This document shows, one piece after another, positions 1-8,615 of a stretch of DNA of 64,000 nucleotides. The position numbers and the translations under genes were made by a program. How positions within the stretch are numbered: position 1 is the first letter of the stretch; every line of letters starts with the position of its first letter. The notes below the pieces were generated by a model. The model saw only the letters and a program-made list of their open reading frames with translations, was not told the DNA's origin and did no database searches. Location: assembly GCF_012848175.1 (NCBI RefSeq), contig NZ_CP051651.1:4347501-4411500 (forward strand), written 5' to 3'. The stretch comes from Xanthomonas campestris pv. badrii (lineage in GTDB: Bacteria; Pseudomonadota; Gammaproteobacteria; Xanthomonadales; Xanthomonadaceae).

Positions 1-1878
1 CCAGTGCGCGGTGACGCCGCTGGGGCTGGGCAAGGGTTCGAGATGGAACTGACGATACACCGGCGAGCCGTCATGGGTGCGCAGCGGCAAGGTGACGTAG
101 GCGGCGCGCCCCAGCCGCAGCGCCTCGTCGAGCAGTTCGACCTTGGCCTTGGCGGCATCGTCGGCCAGCAGGGCGAGGATGTCGCAACCGATCAACTCGG
201 CCACTTCTGTCTGGCTCAGATCGGCGAACGCCGGGTTGACGAACATCAGCCGGTGCGCAGCGGCGTTGGCGCCACGCTCGATGATGGCCACGCCGTCGCG
301 TAGCCGCGACAGCGAGGCTTCGAGCAGGGTGAAGTCCTGCTGGAAGCGCTTGCGTTCCATCAGTTCGATCAGCACCCGCAGGCTGCGCGCCGATTCCAGA
401 TGCAGCGGCGACCAGCGCCGTGCGCGGCCGCGTACGGTCTGCTGCCACAGATCGAAACTCTTGCGTGGCGACAGCCGCGAGTTGGGGATGTCCTGCAGCT
501 TGGCCAGCTGCGGGTTGCCGGCCCATTTGACCTGCTGCACCTGCTCGCGGCGCGTCCACAACAGGGCGCTGCGCGATTGCGGCATCAGCGGCACGAAGAT
601 GAAACCGGCTGCCAGCGGGGCGAGGTCGGCCAGCTCCGGGAACACCTCGCCGATGGCGTCCACATGCAGGGCGCCGACCGCATCCTCGCGCAGGGCGTCG
701 TGGTGTTCGGATTCGATGTGGTCGCGGATGCGACGCAACGCCTCTGCATCCGGCACGCTGCCATGACGGCTGATGTCGTTGCCATGGAAGATCGCCACGC
801 CATCGGCGTCGACCACGTCCATCAGGTCAGGGGCCATGTCGGCGAGCATGTCCACGGTCAGGTGCTCGGCGTCGTTGAAGTCGGTGATCAGTTTTTCGCG
901 GATGGTGAGCAGCACCGACTCCAGCCGCGCCCGCCCCACCGCCTGCAGCGCGCCGATGCGCCCGGCCAGCGCGCGGGTCACCGCATCGGTGGCATCGCGC
1001 ATGGCGTGGCTGGTGAAGTGCGGGCTGTAGTGGTGGCAGGAAATCAGCCCCCACAGCGCGTCGTTGACGACGATCGACGACACCAACGTGGCGCTGACGC
1101 CCATGTTGGCCAGGTATTCCAGATGCACCGGCGAGACGCTGCGCAGGCTGACATCGCTCAGGTCCACCGGGGTGCCCAGGCGCGGATGCAGGGTGGGCTG
1201 GATCGGCGAGGGCCGATACCGCACATCGGCGATCTGGCGTACGCGGTTGCGCAGGTACAGCGCGCGTGCCTGCGCGGGGATGTCGCTGGCCGGGTAATGC
1301 AGGCCCAGGTAGGCCTCCAGCTCGGGCTGGCGGGCTTCGGCGATGACATCGCCGTTCCACTCTTCGTCGAAGCGGTACACCATGACCCGGTCGAAGCCGA
1401 TCATGCTGCGCAGGCCCTTGGCCGCGCGCACGGCGGCCTCGTCGATGCCCACATCGCGCTCGATGCTGCGCAACAGCGGCAAGGCTTCGCGCAGGGTGAC
1501 ATCCATCAGGCGCGCGTCGCGCGGCTCGATCTCGACCAGCCATTGCTCCGGATACAGATGCCAGGCGGCCACCCAGGGGTGATCGGGCGGGGTGGCACGC
1601 GCGGGAAAGCGCGCCTCGGCATGCAGCAGATGCTGGGCCTGCTCGTCCACCGCGAAGGGCTGCGTCTCGGGGATCTCCAGCACCTGGGTGTAGGGCATGC
1701 CCAGCAGCGACTCCTGCGGCACGCCGAGCAGATCGGCGGCGGTGCTGCTGGCCTGCACGATGCGGCCATCGTCCGGTTCGATCACCAGCAGCACACCATA
1801 GGGCTGGATCAGGCCGGGGATGTGGATCGGCTCGCGCGCGCACACATCCATGTCCAGGGGTTCGGTGGTCTGGGTCAC
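1..1878 (-). CDS. bphP: Bacteriophytochrome photoreceptor (3' end outside window)
   Basis: Biliverdin-binding red/far-red light sensor. The GTG start at 1878 overlaps the bphO stop as GTGA, so the two are translationally coupled. The N terminus reads MTQTTEPLDMDVC, putting a cysteine at residue 13, the place of the covalent biliverdin attachment site in this family. It is followed by the PAS signature HIPGLIQPYGVLL, a GAF domain with the PASDIPAQAR chromophore motif, a PHY domain, and a C-terminal PAS-like region instead of a histidine kinase. All 626 codons in the window are open; the family member from X. campestris is only slightly longer, so just a few residues should be missing. Output is presumably through partner proteins, because no kinase domain is seen. 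Confidence 0.95.
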   Translation of the reverse strand, partial: MTQTTEPLDMDVCAREPIHIPGLIQPYGVLLVIEPDDGRIVQASSTAADLLGVPQESLLGMPYTQVLEIPETQPFAVDEQAQHLLHAEARFPARATPPDHPWVAAWHLYPEQWLVEIEPRDARLMDVTLREALPLLRSIERDVGIDEAAVRAAKGLRSMIGFDRVMVYRFDEEWNGDVIAEARQPELEAYLGLHYPASDIPAQARALYLRNRVRQIADVRYRPSPIQPTLHPRLGTPVDLSDVSLRSVSPVHLEYLANMGVSATLVSSIVVNDALWGLISCHHYSPHFTSHAMRDATDAVTRALAGRIGALQAVGRARLESVLLTIREKLITDFNDAEHLTVDMLADMAPDLMDVVDADGVAIFHGNDISRHGSVPDAEALRRIRDHIESEHHDALREDAVGALHVDAIGEVFPELADLAPLAAGFIFVPLMPQSRSALLWTRREQVQQVKWAGNPQLAKLQDIPNSRLSPRKSFDLWQQTVRGRARRWSPLHLESARSLRVLIELMERKRFQQDFTLLEASLSRLRDGVAIIERGANAAAHRLMFVNPAFADLSQTEVAELIGCDILALLADDAAKAKVELLDEALRLGRAAYVTLPLRTHDGSPVYRQFHLEPLPSPSGVTAHW

Positions 1879-2468
1879 GCGTGCGGCTCCGCTGCAAGAC
1901 AGCTGTGGAAGTGGGCGAACATGGCCTGCGCGCCATCGATGGCGGCAGCGCGTGCGCGGGGAGTGTCCAGGCAGTGATCGAGCACGGCCTGGAAACGGCG
2001 CCAGCCGGCGGGGTCTTCGTCGGCCAGCTCGAAATACTGCAACGCGTCGGCCAATGCAGGTTGCTGGCGGCGCAGGCCACGGGCAATCACCCGCCCGCCC
2101 AGCTGCGCGCCTTCGATCACATACAACATGCCCCAGCGCGCGGCGGCGTCGGTGCCGGCCGGTGGGGCAAGCGGTGCATCCGGCAGTTGATCGAGCGTGC
2201 GCAGATCCGCGCGCAAGGCGGGAACCCGGCGACGGTAGTGCCAGCCGTTGCCGACCAGGGTGCCCAGCCAGTCGCCGAAGCGCTCTTCGAAACCGGCCAG
2301 CAAGGCATGGTGCCGGCGCAGGATCAGCGCATAGCCGGTGCGATCGACCTGCCCGTGCCCAAGCGCCTGCATCAGCGGGACCGCTTCGACCAGGCGATGC
2401 GTGTCCTGGGTGGCATGGCGCAGCGCGCGCGCGGCCGAGGTGGGAACGGCCAGGGTGTCGGAACGCAT
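1875..2468 (-). CDS. bphO: Heme oxygenase BphO, biliverdin supply for BphP
   Basis: 197-residue heme oxygenase-like protein that opens heme to biliverdin, the chromophore of the adjacent phytochrome. The N-terminal segment LRHATQDTHRLVE contains the expected proximal histidine, and the length fits bacterial BphO/HmuO proteins. It lies directly upstream of bphP on the same strand with a GTGA stop/start overlap, the usual bphO-bphP operon. A start at 2468 (ATG) gives the whole family domain. Confidence 0.93.
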   Translation of the reverse strand: MRSDTLAVPTSAARALRHATQDTHRLVEAVPLMQALGHGQVDRTGYALILRRHHALLAGFEERFGDWLGTLVGNGWHYRRRVPALRADLRTLDQLPDAPLAPPAGTDAAARWGMLYVIEGAQLGGRVIARGLRRQQPALADALQYFELADEDPAGWRRFQAVLDHCLDTPRARAAAIDGAQAMFAHFHSCLAAEPHA

Positions 2469-2567
2469 AGGAAGTCGAGGCGGCGCCGGGGCACGGAAGA
2501 CACCAGCCTAGCAGTGCCGGCACGAATCAGAAAAAGCGGACGCGAGCGTCAGATGAATGCGTTGGCA

Positions 2568-3833
2568 TCAGCCGCCGGTGGCAGTAGCCAGGCCACGGCT
2601 GCGCCCTGCCCTCGCCCACGCCATCAGCCAGCCGGCGGCGAGCAGCACGCCCGCCAGCAGCCACGGCGCGCCGGGCAGATGCAGCGGTGCGCCACGACCG
2701 ATGAACCAGGCGAACACGTTGGCGAACAGCAGCGGACCGGCAATGCCGGCCAGGCTGACCAGGCTGGTCAGCGCGCCCTGCACGCGGCCCTGCGCATCGG
2801 CACCGACATCGCGGGTGATCAAGGCCTGCGCCGCCGGGCTGGCGATGGCCCAGAGCGCGCTGATCGGCACCCCGACCAGGAACATGCGGCCGCTGTCGGC
2901 AAGGCCGTAGATGACAAACCCGACCACCCCGCAGCCCAGCCCCAGCAGCAGGGCGCGGCGCTCGCCCAGCCAGCGCACCAGCCGGCCGACCAGCACGGCA
3001 TTGACGATGATGCTGCAGACCCCCACCCCGGCCAGCACCCAGCTCACTTCGCGCGGGCCCCAGTGGTATTGGTAGCCGGCGAACAGCACGAAGATGCTGG
3101 GGTAGACGTAGTGCGCCAGGTTGGCCAGGAACACCACCGCGGCCAGGCCGAATACCTGCGGGTAGCGGCGCAGCAGCCTGAGCGCGCCGAGCGGGTTGGC
3201 GTGCGACCACTCCAGGCGCGTCGTGCGGCGTTGGGCAGGCAACGATTCGGGCAGCACGAACCAGCCGTACAGCACGTTCAACAGGGCCAATCCTGCGGCA
3301 AACCAGAACGGCCAGCGCAGGCCGATGCTGCCCAGCCAGCCACCGATCAGCGGGCCGGCGACAAAACCGATACCGAAGGCAGCACCCAGCATGCCGAACG
3401 CCCCGGCGCGCTTGTCGGCCGGGGTGACGTCGGCGATGTAGGCGTTGGCGGTGGAAAAGCTGGCCGAGCACATGCCGGAAATCACCCGCGCCAGCAGCAG
3501 CATCGGCAAGCTGTGGGCGATGGCCATCAGGATGAAGTCCAGCCCCAAGCCCAGGCACGACAGCAGGATCACCGGGCGGCGGCCGTAGCGGTCCGACAGC
3601 GCGCCCTGCAGCGGCGAGCAGACGAACTGGATGGCGGCGAACAGGAAGCCGAACCAGCCGATCCAGCCGGCGGCCTGCACGTAATCGCCGCCGGTGAAGT
3701 GGCGTATCAGGTCCGGCAGCACCGGAATGATCACGCCGAACGAGAGCACGTCGATCAGCACGGTGATGAAGATGAAGATCAGTGCGGCGCGGCGCTGGCC
3801 CGGGGCGGGAGCGGAATCGGGTGGGAGGGACAT
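2568..3833 (-). CDS. MFS transporter, TCR/Tet family
   Basis: Twelve-helix major facilitator of about 421 residues resembling tetracycline-type drug:proton antiporters. Helix 1 carries VLIDVLSFGVIIPVLPDLI, and the loop after helix 2 has GALSDRYGRRPVIL, the MFS motif A. The ATG at 3833 is chosen because the protein then starts just before the first helix (MSLPPDSAPAPGQRR); the open frame extends to 3899 but adds an atypical leader. It precedes bphO on the same strand with about 100 bp between them, so it is not clearly in the phytochrome operon. The substrate cannot be told from sequence. Confidence 0.9.
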   Translation of the reverse strand: MSLPPDSAPAPGQRRAALIFIFITVLIDVLSFGVIIPVLPDLIRHFTGGDYVQAAGWIGWFGFLFAAIQFVCSPLQGALSDRYGRRPVILLSCLGLGLDFILMAIAHSLPMLLLARVISGMCSASFSTANAYIADVTPADKRAGAFGMLGAAFGIGFVAGPLIGGWLGSIGLRWPFWFAAGLALLNVLYGWFVLPESLPAQRRTTRLEWSHANPLGALRLLRRYPQVFGLAAVVFLANLAHYVYPSIFVLFAGYQYHWGPREVSWVLAGVGVCSIIVNAVLVGRLVRWLGERRALLLGLGCGVVGFVIYGLADSGRMFLVGVPISALWAIASPAAQALITRDVGADAQGRVQGALTSLVSLAGIAGPLLFANVFAWFIGRGAPLHLPGAPWLLAGVLLAAGWLMAWARAGRSRGLATATGG

Positions 3834-3982
3834 CGCGCGGCCCGGGGTGGTGAGGCCGGCAGTGTAGCGGCAGAGGGAGGGCAGAAACCGACGGTGCATC
3901 GATTGAGCTGCGTGGCCCCGCGCAGCCTGGCGTCTGATGCGCAGTGCCTGGGTTGACCGCCGGCCCTCATCCGCCCTTCGGG

Positions 3983-4160
3983 CACCTTCTCCCGCGGGCG
4001 GGAGAAGGGAGCGGCCGGTCGATCACGGCCGGCCGGCGTTGGCCGCCGCAGGCATTGGCACCTTCTCCCGCGGGCGGGCGAAGGGAGCGGCCTGTCGATC
4101 ACGGCCGGCCGGTGTTGGCCGCTGCAGGCACTGGCACCTTCTCCCGCGGGCGGGAGAAGG
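3983..4160. repeat. 76-bp tandem repeat with GC-rich hairpins
   Basis: The segment beginning CACCTTCTCCCGCGGGCGGG starts at 3983, 4059 and 4135, an exact 76-bp period (2.3 copies). Each unit holds a palindrome able to form a hairpin around CCCGCGGGCGGG plus a GATCACGGCCGGCCGG palindrome. A related leader, CCCTCATCCGCCCTTCGGG, precedes the first copy from 3964. The array lies between the MFS gene and the 3' end of the mutarotase/transglycosylase gene, where the hairpins may stop transcription. The same element family recurs at 23.4, 23.5, 52.2, 52.7 and 53.2 kb. Confidence 0.9.
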
Positions 4161-4184
4161 CAGTGGCCTAGTGCCGGTGATCGG

Positions 4185-5045
4185 TTACTCGACGCTGATG
4201 GTCTGGCTCAGGGTATGGCTGGCGCCGGGGGCCAGTTCGATCACGTCCGGGCCGGCGTTGGCGGCTTCCAGGCAGACGTAGTCGCGCCAGCCCTCGCCCA
4301 CGTCGGCCATCTTCGTGCCGGCCTCTTCGCCCGGATTCCAGGCCACCAGCGAGCGGCTGCCCTCGGTGGCGATGACGATGCGACGGCCGAGGACCGGGTC
4401 GGTGAGCGTGTAGCGGCCGGCGGCGTCGACGTAGATGCGGTCGCTGCGGCCGGGATCGCGCGGGTCGCGCAGGCTCCAGTCGCCTTGCTGGCGATGGGCG
4501 GTGGCGTAGTTCTCGTACTTGTCCAGGTAGTCCAGGCCGTCCAGGCCCTGCACGCTGACCTTCAGGGCATCGCCAACCCGGAAATAGTTGTGCAGTGCCT
4601 GGGTGAAGCGCACCGGGGCGGTGCTGGTGTTCTCGGTGATCAGGCGCTGCTCCAGGGTGCGACCGATCCGCAGCGTCATGCGCAGGCGCAACGCCAGGTC
4701 GTCGAAGGCCGGCGGGGTCAGGGTGAGCACCACGGTGCCATCGGCTTGGCGGTAGCTCTCGGTGAGCTGCCACGGCACGGTGCGCACGAAGCCGTGCGCG
4801 GGCACCTCGCCGGTCTGGTCCTGGCGGCCGAAGTACGGCCAGCACACCGGCGCGCCGCCGCGGATCGGGGTGGGCGGCTGCTTGGCGAGCGGCGACAGCC
4901 ACAGTACGTCCTGCCCGCCCTTGGGCACGAACGAGAGCAACTGCCCGCCGAACAGGCTGATGGCAGCGGTGGAGAACGGGGTGTCGATCAGCAGCGAGGG
5001 GAAGCCATGGAAGTCGCCTGTGGTCAGGCCGGTGGTGTCGGACAT
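4185..5045 (-). CDS. D-hexose-6-phosphate mutarotase, internal start in the transglycosylase frame
   Basis: 286-residue YeaD/aldose-1-epimerase-like protein that interconverts anomers of hexose 6-phosphates in the cytoplasm. Recognisable parts are GGAPVCWPYFGRQ, HGFVRTVPW with the conserved histidine, ALHNYFRVGD, and VGEGWRDYVCLEAAN with the catalytic-type glutamate. The length from ATG 5045 matches stand-alone family members, and AAGG lies about nine bases upstream as a weak ribosome site. The oddity is that no stop codon separates it from the upstream lipoprotein transglycosylase, so translation from 6350 would give an exported fusion. Confidence 0.75.
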   Translation of the reverse strand: MSDTTGLTTGDFHGFPSLLIDTPFSTAAISLFGGQLLSFVPKGGQDVLWLSPLAKQPPTPIRGGAPVCWPYFGRQDQTGEVPAHGFVRTVPWQLTESYRQADGTVVLTLTPPAFDDLALRLRMTLRIGRTLEQRLITENTSTAPVRFTQALHNYFRVGDALKVSVQGLDGLDYLDKYENYATAHRQQGDWSLRDPRDPGRSDRIYVDAAGRYTLTDPVLGRRIVIATEGSRSLVAWNPGEEAGTKMADVGEGWRDYVCLEAANAGPDVIELAPGASHTLSQTISVE

Positions 5046-6350
5046 GGGGGATGCCTTGTGGACGATGGGAGATTGGGCGAATGCGGGATAGGCGGCCGGC
5101 AGTTTGAAGGCGGTGCCGCGCACGGCGGCCATGCCGGTGAGCGGCGGCGCGGCGCGCAGGGCGGTGAGGATGCGCTGGCCCGGGCGGCCGTCGGCCGGCT
5201 GCAGGCCCAGGCGGGTCTGCTCGACCTGGATGGCGCGACGGGTGGCACTGCCGACCATGCCATCGGCCTCGCCGATCTGGTGACCACGGGCGAGCAGCAA
5301 CTGTTGCAGGTCGCGCCGTTCCGGGCGGCCCAGGCCGGGATCGTCGGTGGGCCAGGCGGCCACCAGGCCGGGACCGCCACGCAGGCGGTCGGCCAGCAGC
5401 GCGATCGACAGCGCATAGCTTTCGGCGGCGTTGTAGGCGTAGATCGCGTCGTAGTTGCGGAATACCAGGAACGCCGGGCCGGTGGCGCCGGCTGGCAGCA
5501 GCAGCGCGGCCGGGGTGTCTGCAGGCAGACCGACCGGCGCCAGGGCGTTGTTGCCATCGGTGCCGAGCAGACCGGCGGCTTGCCAGGCCTGCAACGGCTG
5601 GCGGCGGGTACGGCCGGCCTTGCTGGCATCAAAGCCCGGCGGCAGGCGTACTTCCATGCCCCACGGGCGGGCGCGCTCCCAGCCGGCCTTGACCAGGTAG
5701 TTGGCGGTGGAGGCCAGCGCATCGGCAATGCTGGCCACCAGGTCGCGGTGGCCATCGCCATCCCCATCGACCGCGATCCGCGCATAGGTCGAGGGCATGA
5801 ACTGGGTCTGCCCAAACGCACCGGCCCAGGAGCCGGTCAAGCCCTCCGGCGCCAGGTCGCCCTGCTGCAGCAGGCCGAGCAAGGCGAGAAATTCGCCACG
5901 AAAGAATGGCTGGCGGCGGCCTGCGCACGACAGCGTAGCCAGCGACACCAGCAGCGGGCGCTTGCCGGTGACCCGGCCATAGTCGCTCTCCACGCCCCAG
6001 ACCGCGACGATGGTGGCCGGGTCCACGCCGGTCTGCTCGGACAACCGGGTCAACAGCTCGCGGTGGGTGACCAGCATGGCCTGGCCGTCGGCCACGCGCT
6101 GGCTGTCGACCAGGCTGGCGAGGTAGTCCCAGATGGGGGTGGTGAACTCCGGTTGCGCGTCCAGCAGCGGCAGCACGCTGGGATCGGGCGCCAGGCCGGC
6201 GGTGAAACGCTGGAAACTGGCGGCATCCACGCCCTTGGCGGCGGCCTGGGTCTGCAGGCCAGCCAGACAGCGGTCGAACGCCGGATCGGCGCAGGCAGCC
6301 AGCGACACCAGTCCAAGCAGGACTGGCAAGGCGCGCCGGAACGGCGTCAT
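4185..6350 (-). CDS. Lytic murein transglycosylase (MltB family) read in frame into a mutarotase domain
   Basis: One uninterrupted 721-residue frame. Residues 1-20 form a lipoprotein signal with lipobox LAAC (Cys20). Residues about 25-330 are an SLT_2/MltB lytic transglycosylase that cleaves peptidoglycan to 1,6-anhydromuropeptides; the catalytic glutamate is Glu121 in WGVESDYGR, with GAFGQTQFMPSTY further on. Residues about 365-425 are a PG_binding_1 domain (ARGHQIGEADGMVGSATRRA). From residue 436 the frame continues, with no stop, into a complete D-hexose-6-phosphate mutarotase. The start at 6350 is chosen for the signal peptide; the longer frame to 6587 is non-coding-like. The mutarotase is probably made separately from the internal ATG at 5045, since the two activities belong in different compartments. 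Confidence 0.8.
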   Translation of the reverse strand: MTPFRRALPVLLGLVSLAACADPAFDRCLAGLQTQAAAKGVDAASFQRFTAGLAPDPSVLPLLDAQPEFTTPIWDYLASLVDSQRVADGQAMLVTHRELLTRLSEQTGVDPATIVAVWGVESDYGRVTGKRPLLVSLATLSCAGRRQPFFRGEFLALLGLLQQGDLAPEGLTGSWAGAFGQTQFMPSTYARIAVDGDGDGHRDLVASIADALASTANYLVKAGWERARPWGMEVRLPPGFDASKAGRTRRQPLQAWQAAGLLGTDGNNALAPVGLPADTPAALLLPAGATGPAFLVFRNYDAIYAYNAAESYALSIALLADRLRGGPGLVAAWPTDDPGLGRPERRDLQQLLLARGHQIGEADGMVGSATRRAIQVEQTRLGLQPADGRPGQRILTALRAAPPLTGMAAVRGTAFKLPAAYPAFAQSPIVHKASPMSDTTGLTTGDFHGFPSLLIDTPFSTAAISLFGGQLLSFVPKGGQDVLWLSPLAKQPPTPIRGGAPVCWPYFGRQDQTGEVPAHGFVRTVPWQLTESYRQADGTVVLTLTPPAFDDLALRLRMTLRIGRTLEQRLITENTSTAPVRFTQALHNYFRVGDALKVSVQGLDGLDYLDKYENYATAHRQQGDWSLRDPRDPGRSDRIYVDAAGRYTLTDPVLGRRIVIATEGSRSLVAWNPGEEAGTKMADVGEGWRDYVCLEAANAGPDVIELAPGASHTLSQTISVE

Positions 6351-6611
6351 GGCGCGGTGGCCGGCATTGTGGGCGGCGGTCATGCGATGGAGCGCTCCTG
6401 CGGCAGATCGAGCCGCCGAGGATAGCCAACCTGGCTGGGTACGGGGTGCAGGTGGGCGATGCCTTGCCCAGGCCCGGCGGGTGCATTGGGCCTGGCCGCC
6501 GATGCGTGCGTGGCTGGCAGTGGCGTGGTTGGCAATACCGTGGTGGTGATGCGCAGGCTCAGCGGCGCGCGTGCTGCCCACTTGCACGCGTACTGCATGC
6601 GCGACGCCGGC

Positions 6612-6818
6612 TCAACTGCCGTCGCCGGTGATGCCGGTCAGCAACGACAGCGCGGGGGTGGACGGGCTGCCCTCGGCAGCGCGGCGGGAGCGCGCGCGTG
6701 GCGGGGCATCGTGGCGCGGCCCGAAGCGGACCATGGCGGTTGCCAGCACGGCCGGCAGCACGACCGCGAACACCACCACGGCCACGAGCGCCCATTGCCA
6801 GAAATTGAAGGTTGCCAT
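6612..6818 (-). CDS. Small single-pass membrane protein, unknown function
   Basis: 68 residues from ATG 6818. Residues about 7-30 (WQWALVAVVVFAVVLPAVLA) form one strong transmembrane helix, followed by an arginine- and proline-rich cytoplasmic-type tail. The open frame continues upstream to 7160 but that part has the composition of non-coding GC-rich DNA. No family is recognised. The coding call rests on the clean hydrophobic helix. Confidence 0.5.
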   Translation of the reverse strand: MATFNFWQWALVAVVVFAVVLPAVLATAMVRFGPRHDAPPRARSRRAAEGSPSTPALSLLTGITGDGS

Positions 6819-7161
6819 GATCGCTATCCCACCCCGCGGCGAGCTCCGCCGGCGCGGCAAGCTTCCCGGATCGGCTGCGAACGCCGTGTCGACAAATGCC
6901 GCCGCGAGCTGCCGTTGGTCGGATGGATGGCAGGATGCGGCGCGAGGGATGTCTGGTCCTTGCCAGCCGCAGCGGCGGCGCTGACAGCGAAGCGTGTGGG
7001 TGCGTTTTGGGCCGGTGGGCCGAGGGTGTGCGGCGTTTGGAAGATCGGGCTGCTTCTGCCTCATCCGCGCGCTGGGCGGGTTTTTCCGCGGGGAGACCGG
7101 CACGCGCATGGAGCTGTGCGATTGTCGATCCGCGCTGCCGCTCAATGGCGGGAGCGGCAAG
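6819..7161. other. Gene-free interval
   Basis: 343 bases between the small membrane protein and the YchJ-like gene. Overlapping open frames on both strands (for example 6896-7165 plus) translate to Arg/Ala/Gly-rich, feature-poor sequence typical of shadows. No RNA gene, repeat or convincing promoter was found. Confidence 0.5.
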
Positions 7162-7551
7162 CTAGCGGGCGTCTAGGTAGTACCAGTGGCCGTGTTCGCG
7201 CACGAAGCGGCTGTGTTCGGTCATGCGCACCGCGCTGCCGCCGCCGATGCGGTAGCGGGCCAGGAACGCCACCTCGGCGGTGTCGGTACCGGTCTCGATG
7301 GCGCGTTGCACGGTCAGGCCGAGCCAGGTGGTGCGGCCGCCCTCGTCCAGCGACAGCTCGGGTGGGCGCGTGGACGGATGCCAGCTGGCGAGCAGGTACG
7401 CCACATCGCGGCGGACATAGGCGCTGTAGCGCGCACGCATCAGGGTTTCGGCATCGGGGGCGACAGCGCCGGCGTGGTACTGGCCGCAGCACTGGGCGTA
7501 CTCGGCGGGACGACCGCAGGGGCAGGGGTCGGCGGGTGTGGAGGTCGGCAT
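7162..7551 (-). CDS. YchJ family protein (UPF0225) with SEC-C zinc motif
   Basis: 129 residues. The N terminus [18 protein letters not shown] is a SEC-C-type zinc-binding motif, followed by the family signature [27 protein letters not shown] and a C-terminal NTF2-like fold ending [10 protein letters not shown]. The ATG at 7551 places the cysteine motif directly at the N terminus as in relatives. Cellular role is not established. It is divergent from the TauE-type permease at 7621. Confidence 0.88.
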   Translation of the reverse strand: MPTSTPADPCPCGRPAEYAQCCGQYHAGAVAPDAETLMRARYSAYVRRDVAYLLASWHPSTRPPELSLDEGGRTTWLGLTVQRAIETGTDTAEVAFLARYRIGGGSAVRMTEHSRFVREHGHWYYLDAR

Positions 7552-7620
7552 GCGGGGATTGTGCGGGATGGGAGTGGGGAGTGGGGAGTGCTGCGCGGCG
7601 GCTATGCTGTCGCCCCCGTC

Positions 7621-8409
7621 ATGCGGAGCGTCGCCTTGCTGGAGCTGATTCCCACCGAGCTGCCCTGGCTGCTGTGCATTGCGTTCGTGGCCGGGTTGGT
7701 GGATGCGGCAGTGGGCGGCGGCGGATTGATCCAGCTGCCGGGCCTGTTCGCAACACTGCCGCAGCAGGTGCCATCGTTGATCCTGGGGACCAACAAGTTC
7801 AGCGCGATGTTCGGCACGGCGGCGTCGGCATGGCGCTACGCGCGCACGGTGCGCTTCCCGTGGCGGCCGGTGCTGTATGCCACCTCGGCGGCCTTCACGT
7901 TTTCGTGTCTGGGGGCGACCGCGGTCAGCCTGATGCCCAGGCAGGCGGTGCGGCCGGTGATCCTGGTGCTGTTGGTGGCGATGCTGGTCTACACGTTGGC
8001 CAAGAAGGATTTCGGTGCGCTGCATCGGCCGCGCAGCATCGGCCGCCGCGAGCTGCTCACTGCATTGGCGATGGGCGCGGCGATCGGGTTCTACGACGGC
8101 TTCTTCGGCCCGGGCACCGGCAGCTTTCTGATCTTCCTGTTCATCCGTTTCTTCGGGCTGGATTTCCTGCGCGCCTCGGCCGCGGCCAAGGTGGTGAACC
8201 TGGCCACCAACCTGGCGGCGCTGGCGTTCTTCCTGCCCAGCGGACAGGTGATGCTGGCGGTGGGCATCCCGATGGCGGCGGCGAACGTGGCCGGTGCGGT
8301 GGCCGGCACGCGGATGGCGCTACGCGGCGGCACGCCGCTGATCCGCCAGTTGTTCCTGGTGCTGGTGGTGGTGCTGATCGGCAAGATGGGGTGGGATTTG
8401 CTGCAGTGA
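7621..8409 (+). CDS. TauE/SafE family (TSUP) membrane permease
   Basis: 262 residues, about eight transmembrane helices in two repeats typical of TSUP transporters, proposed to export or import sulfite or organosulfonates. Repeat 1 holds [19 protein letters not shown] and [10 protein letters not shown]; repeat 2 holds [17 protein letters not shown] and [12 protein letters not shown]. The ATG at 7621 starts just before helix 1; the frame open to 7186 is antisense to the YchJ gene. The substrate cannot be assigned. Confidence 0.92.
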   Translation: MRSVALLELIPTELPWLLCIAFVAGLVDAAVGGGGLIQLPGLFATLPQQVPSLILGTNKFSAMFGTAASAWRYARTVRFPWRPVLYATSAAFTFSCLGATAVSLMPRQAVRPVILVLLVAMLVYTLAKKDFGALHRPRSIGRRELLTALAMGAAIGFYDGFFGPGTGSFLIFLFIRFFGLDFLRASAAAKVVNLATNLAALAFFLPSGQVMLAVGIPMAAANVAGAVAGTRMALRGGTPLIRQLFLVLVVVLIGKMGWDLLQ

Positions 8410-8615
8410 GCGGCCGATGCTGCCGCACAGGCCGCCTGTGCATCGGGAGCTGGGACATCTGCCGTGCGGTCGCGGGCGACATCCATGGCCTGACCATTGC
8501 TGGCCACATGGTCAGCCGCGCGCACGCTGCCTGGATCCAGGCAACATCAGCCCCGGTATCGAGTGCGCACCGCCACCACTCCTTGCGCATGTGCGCTGCC
8601 GGTACCGCGCAGCGG

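Noticed and set aside
1881..3956. 691-codon plus-strand frame
   Set aside because: Crosses bphO and the MFS gene on the opposite strand; no protein features.
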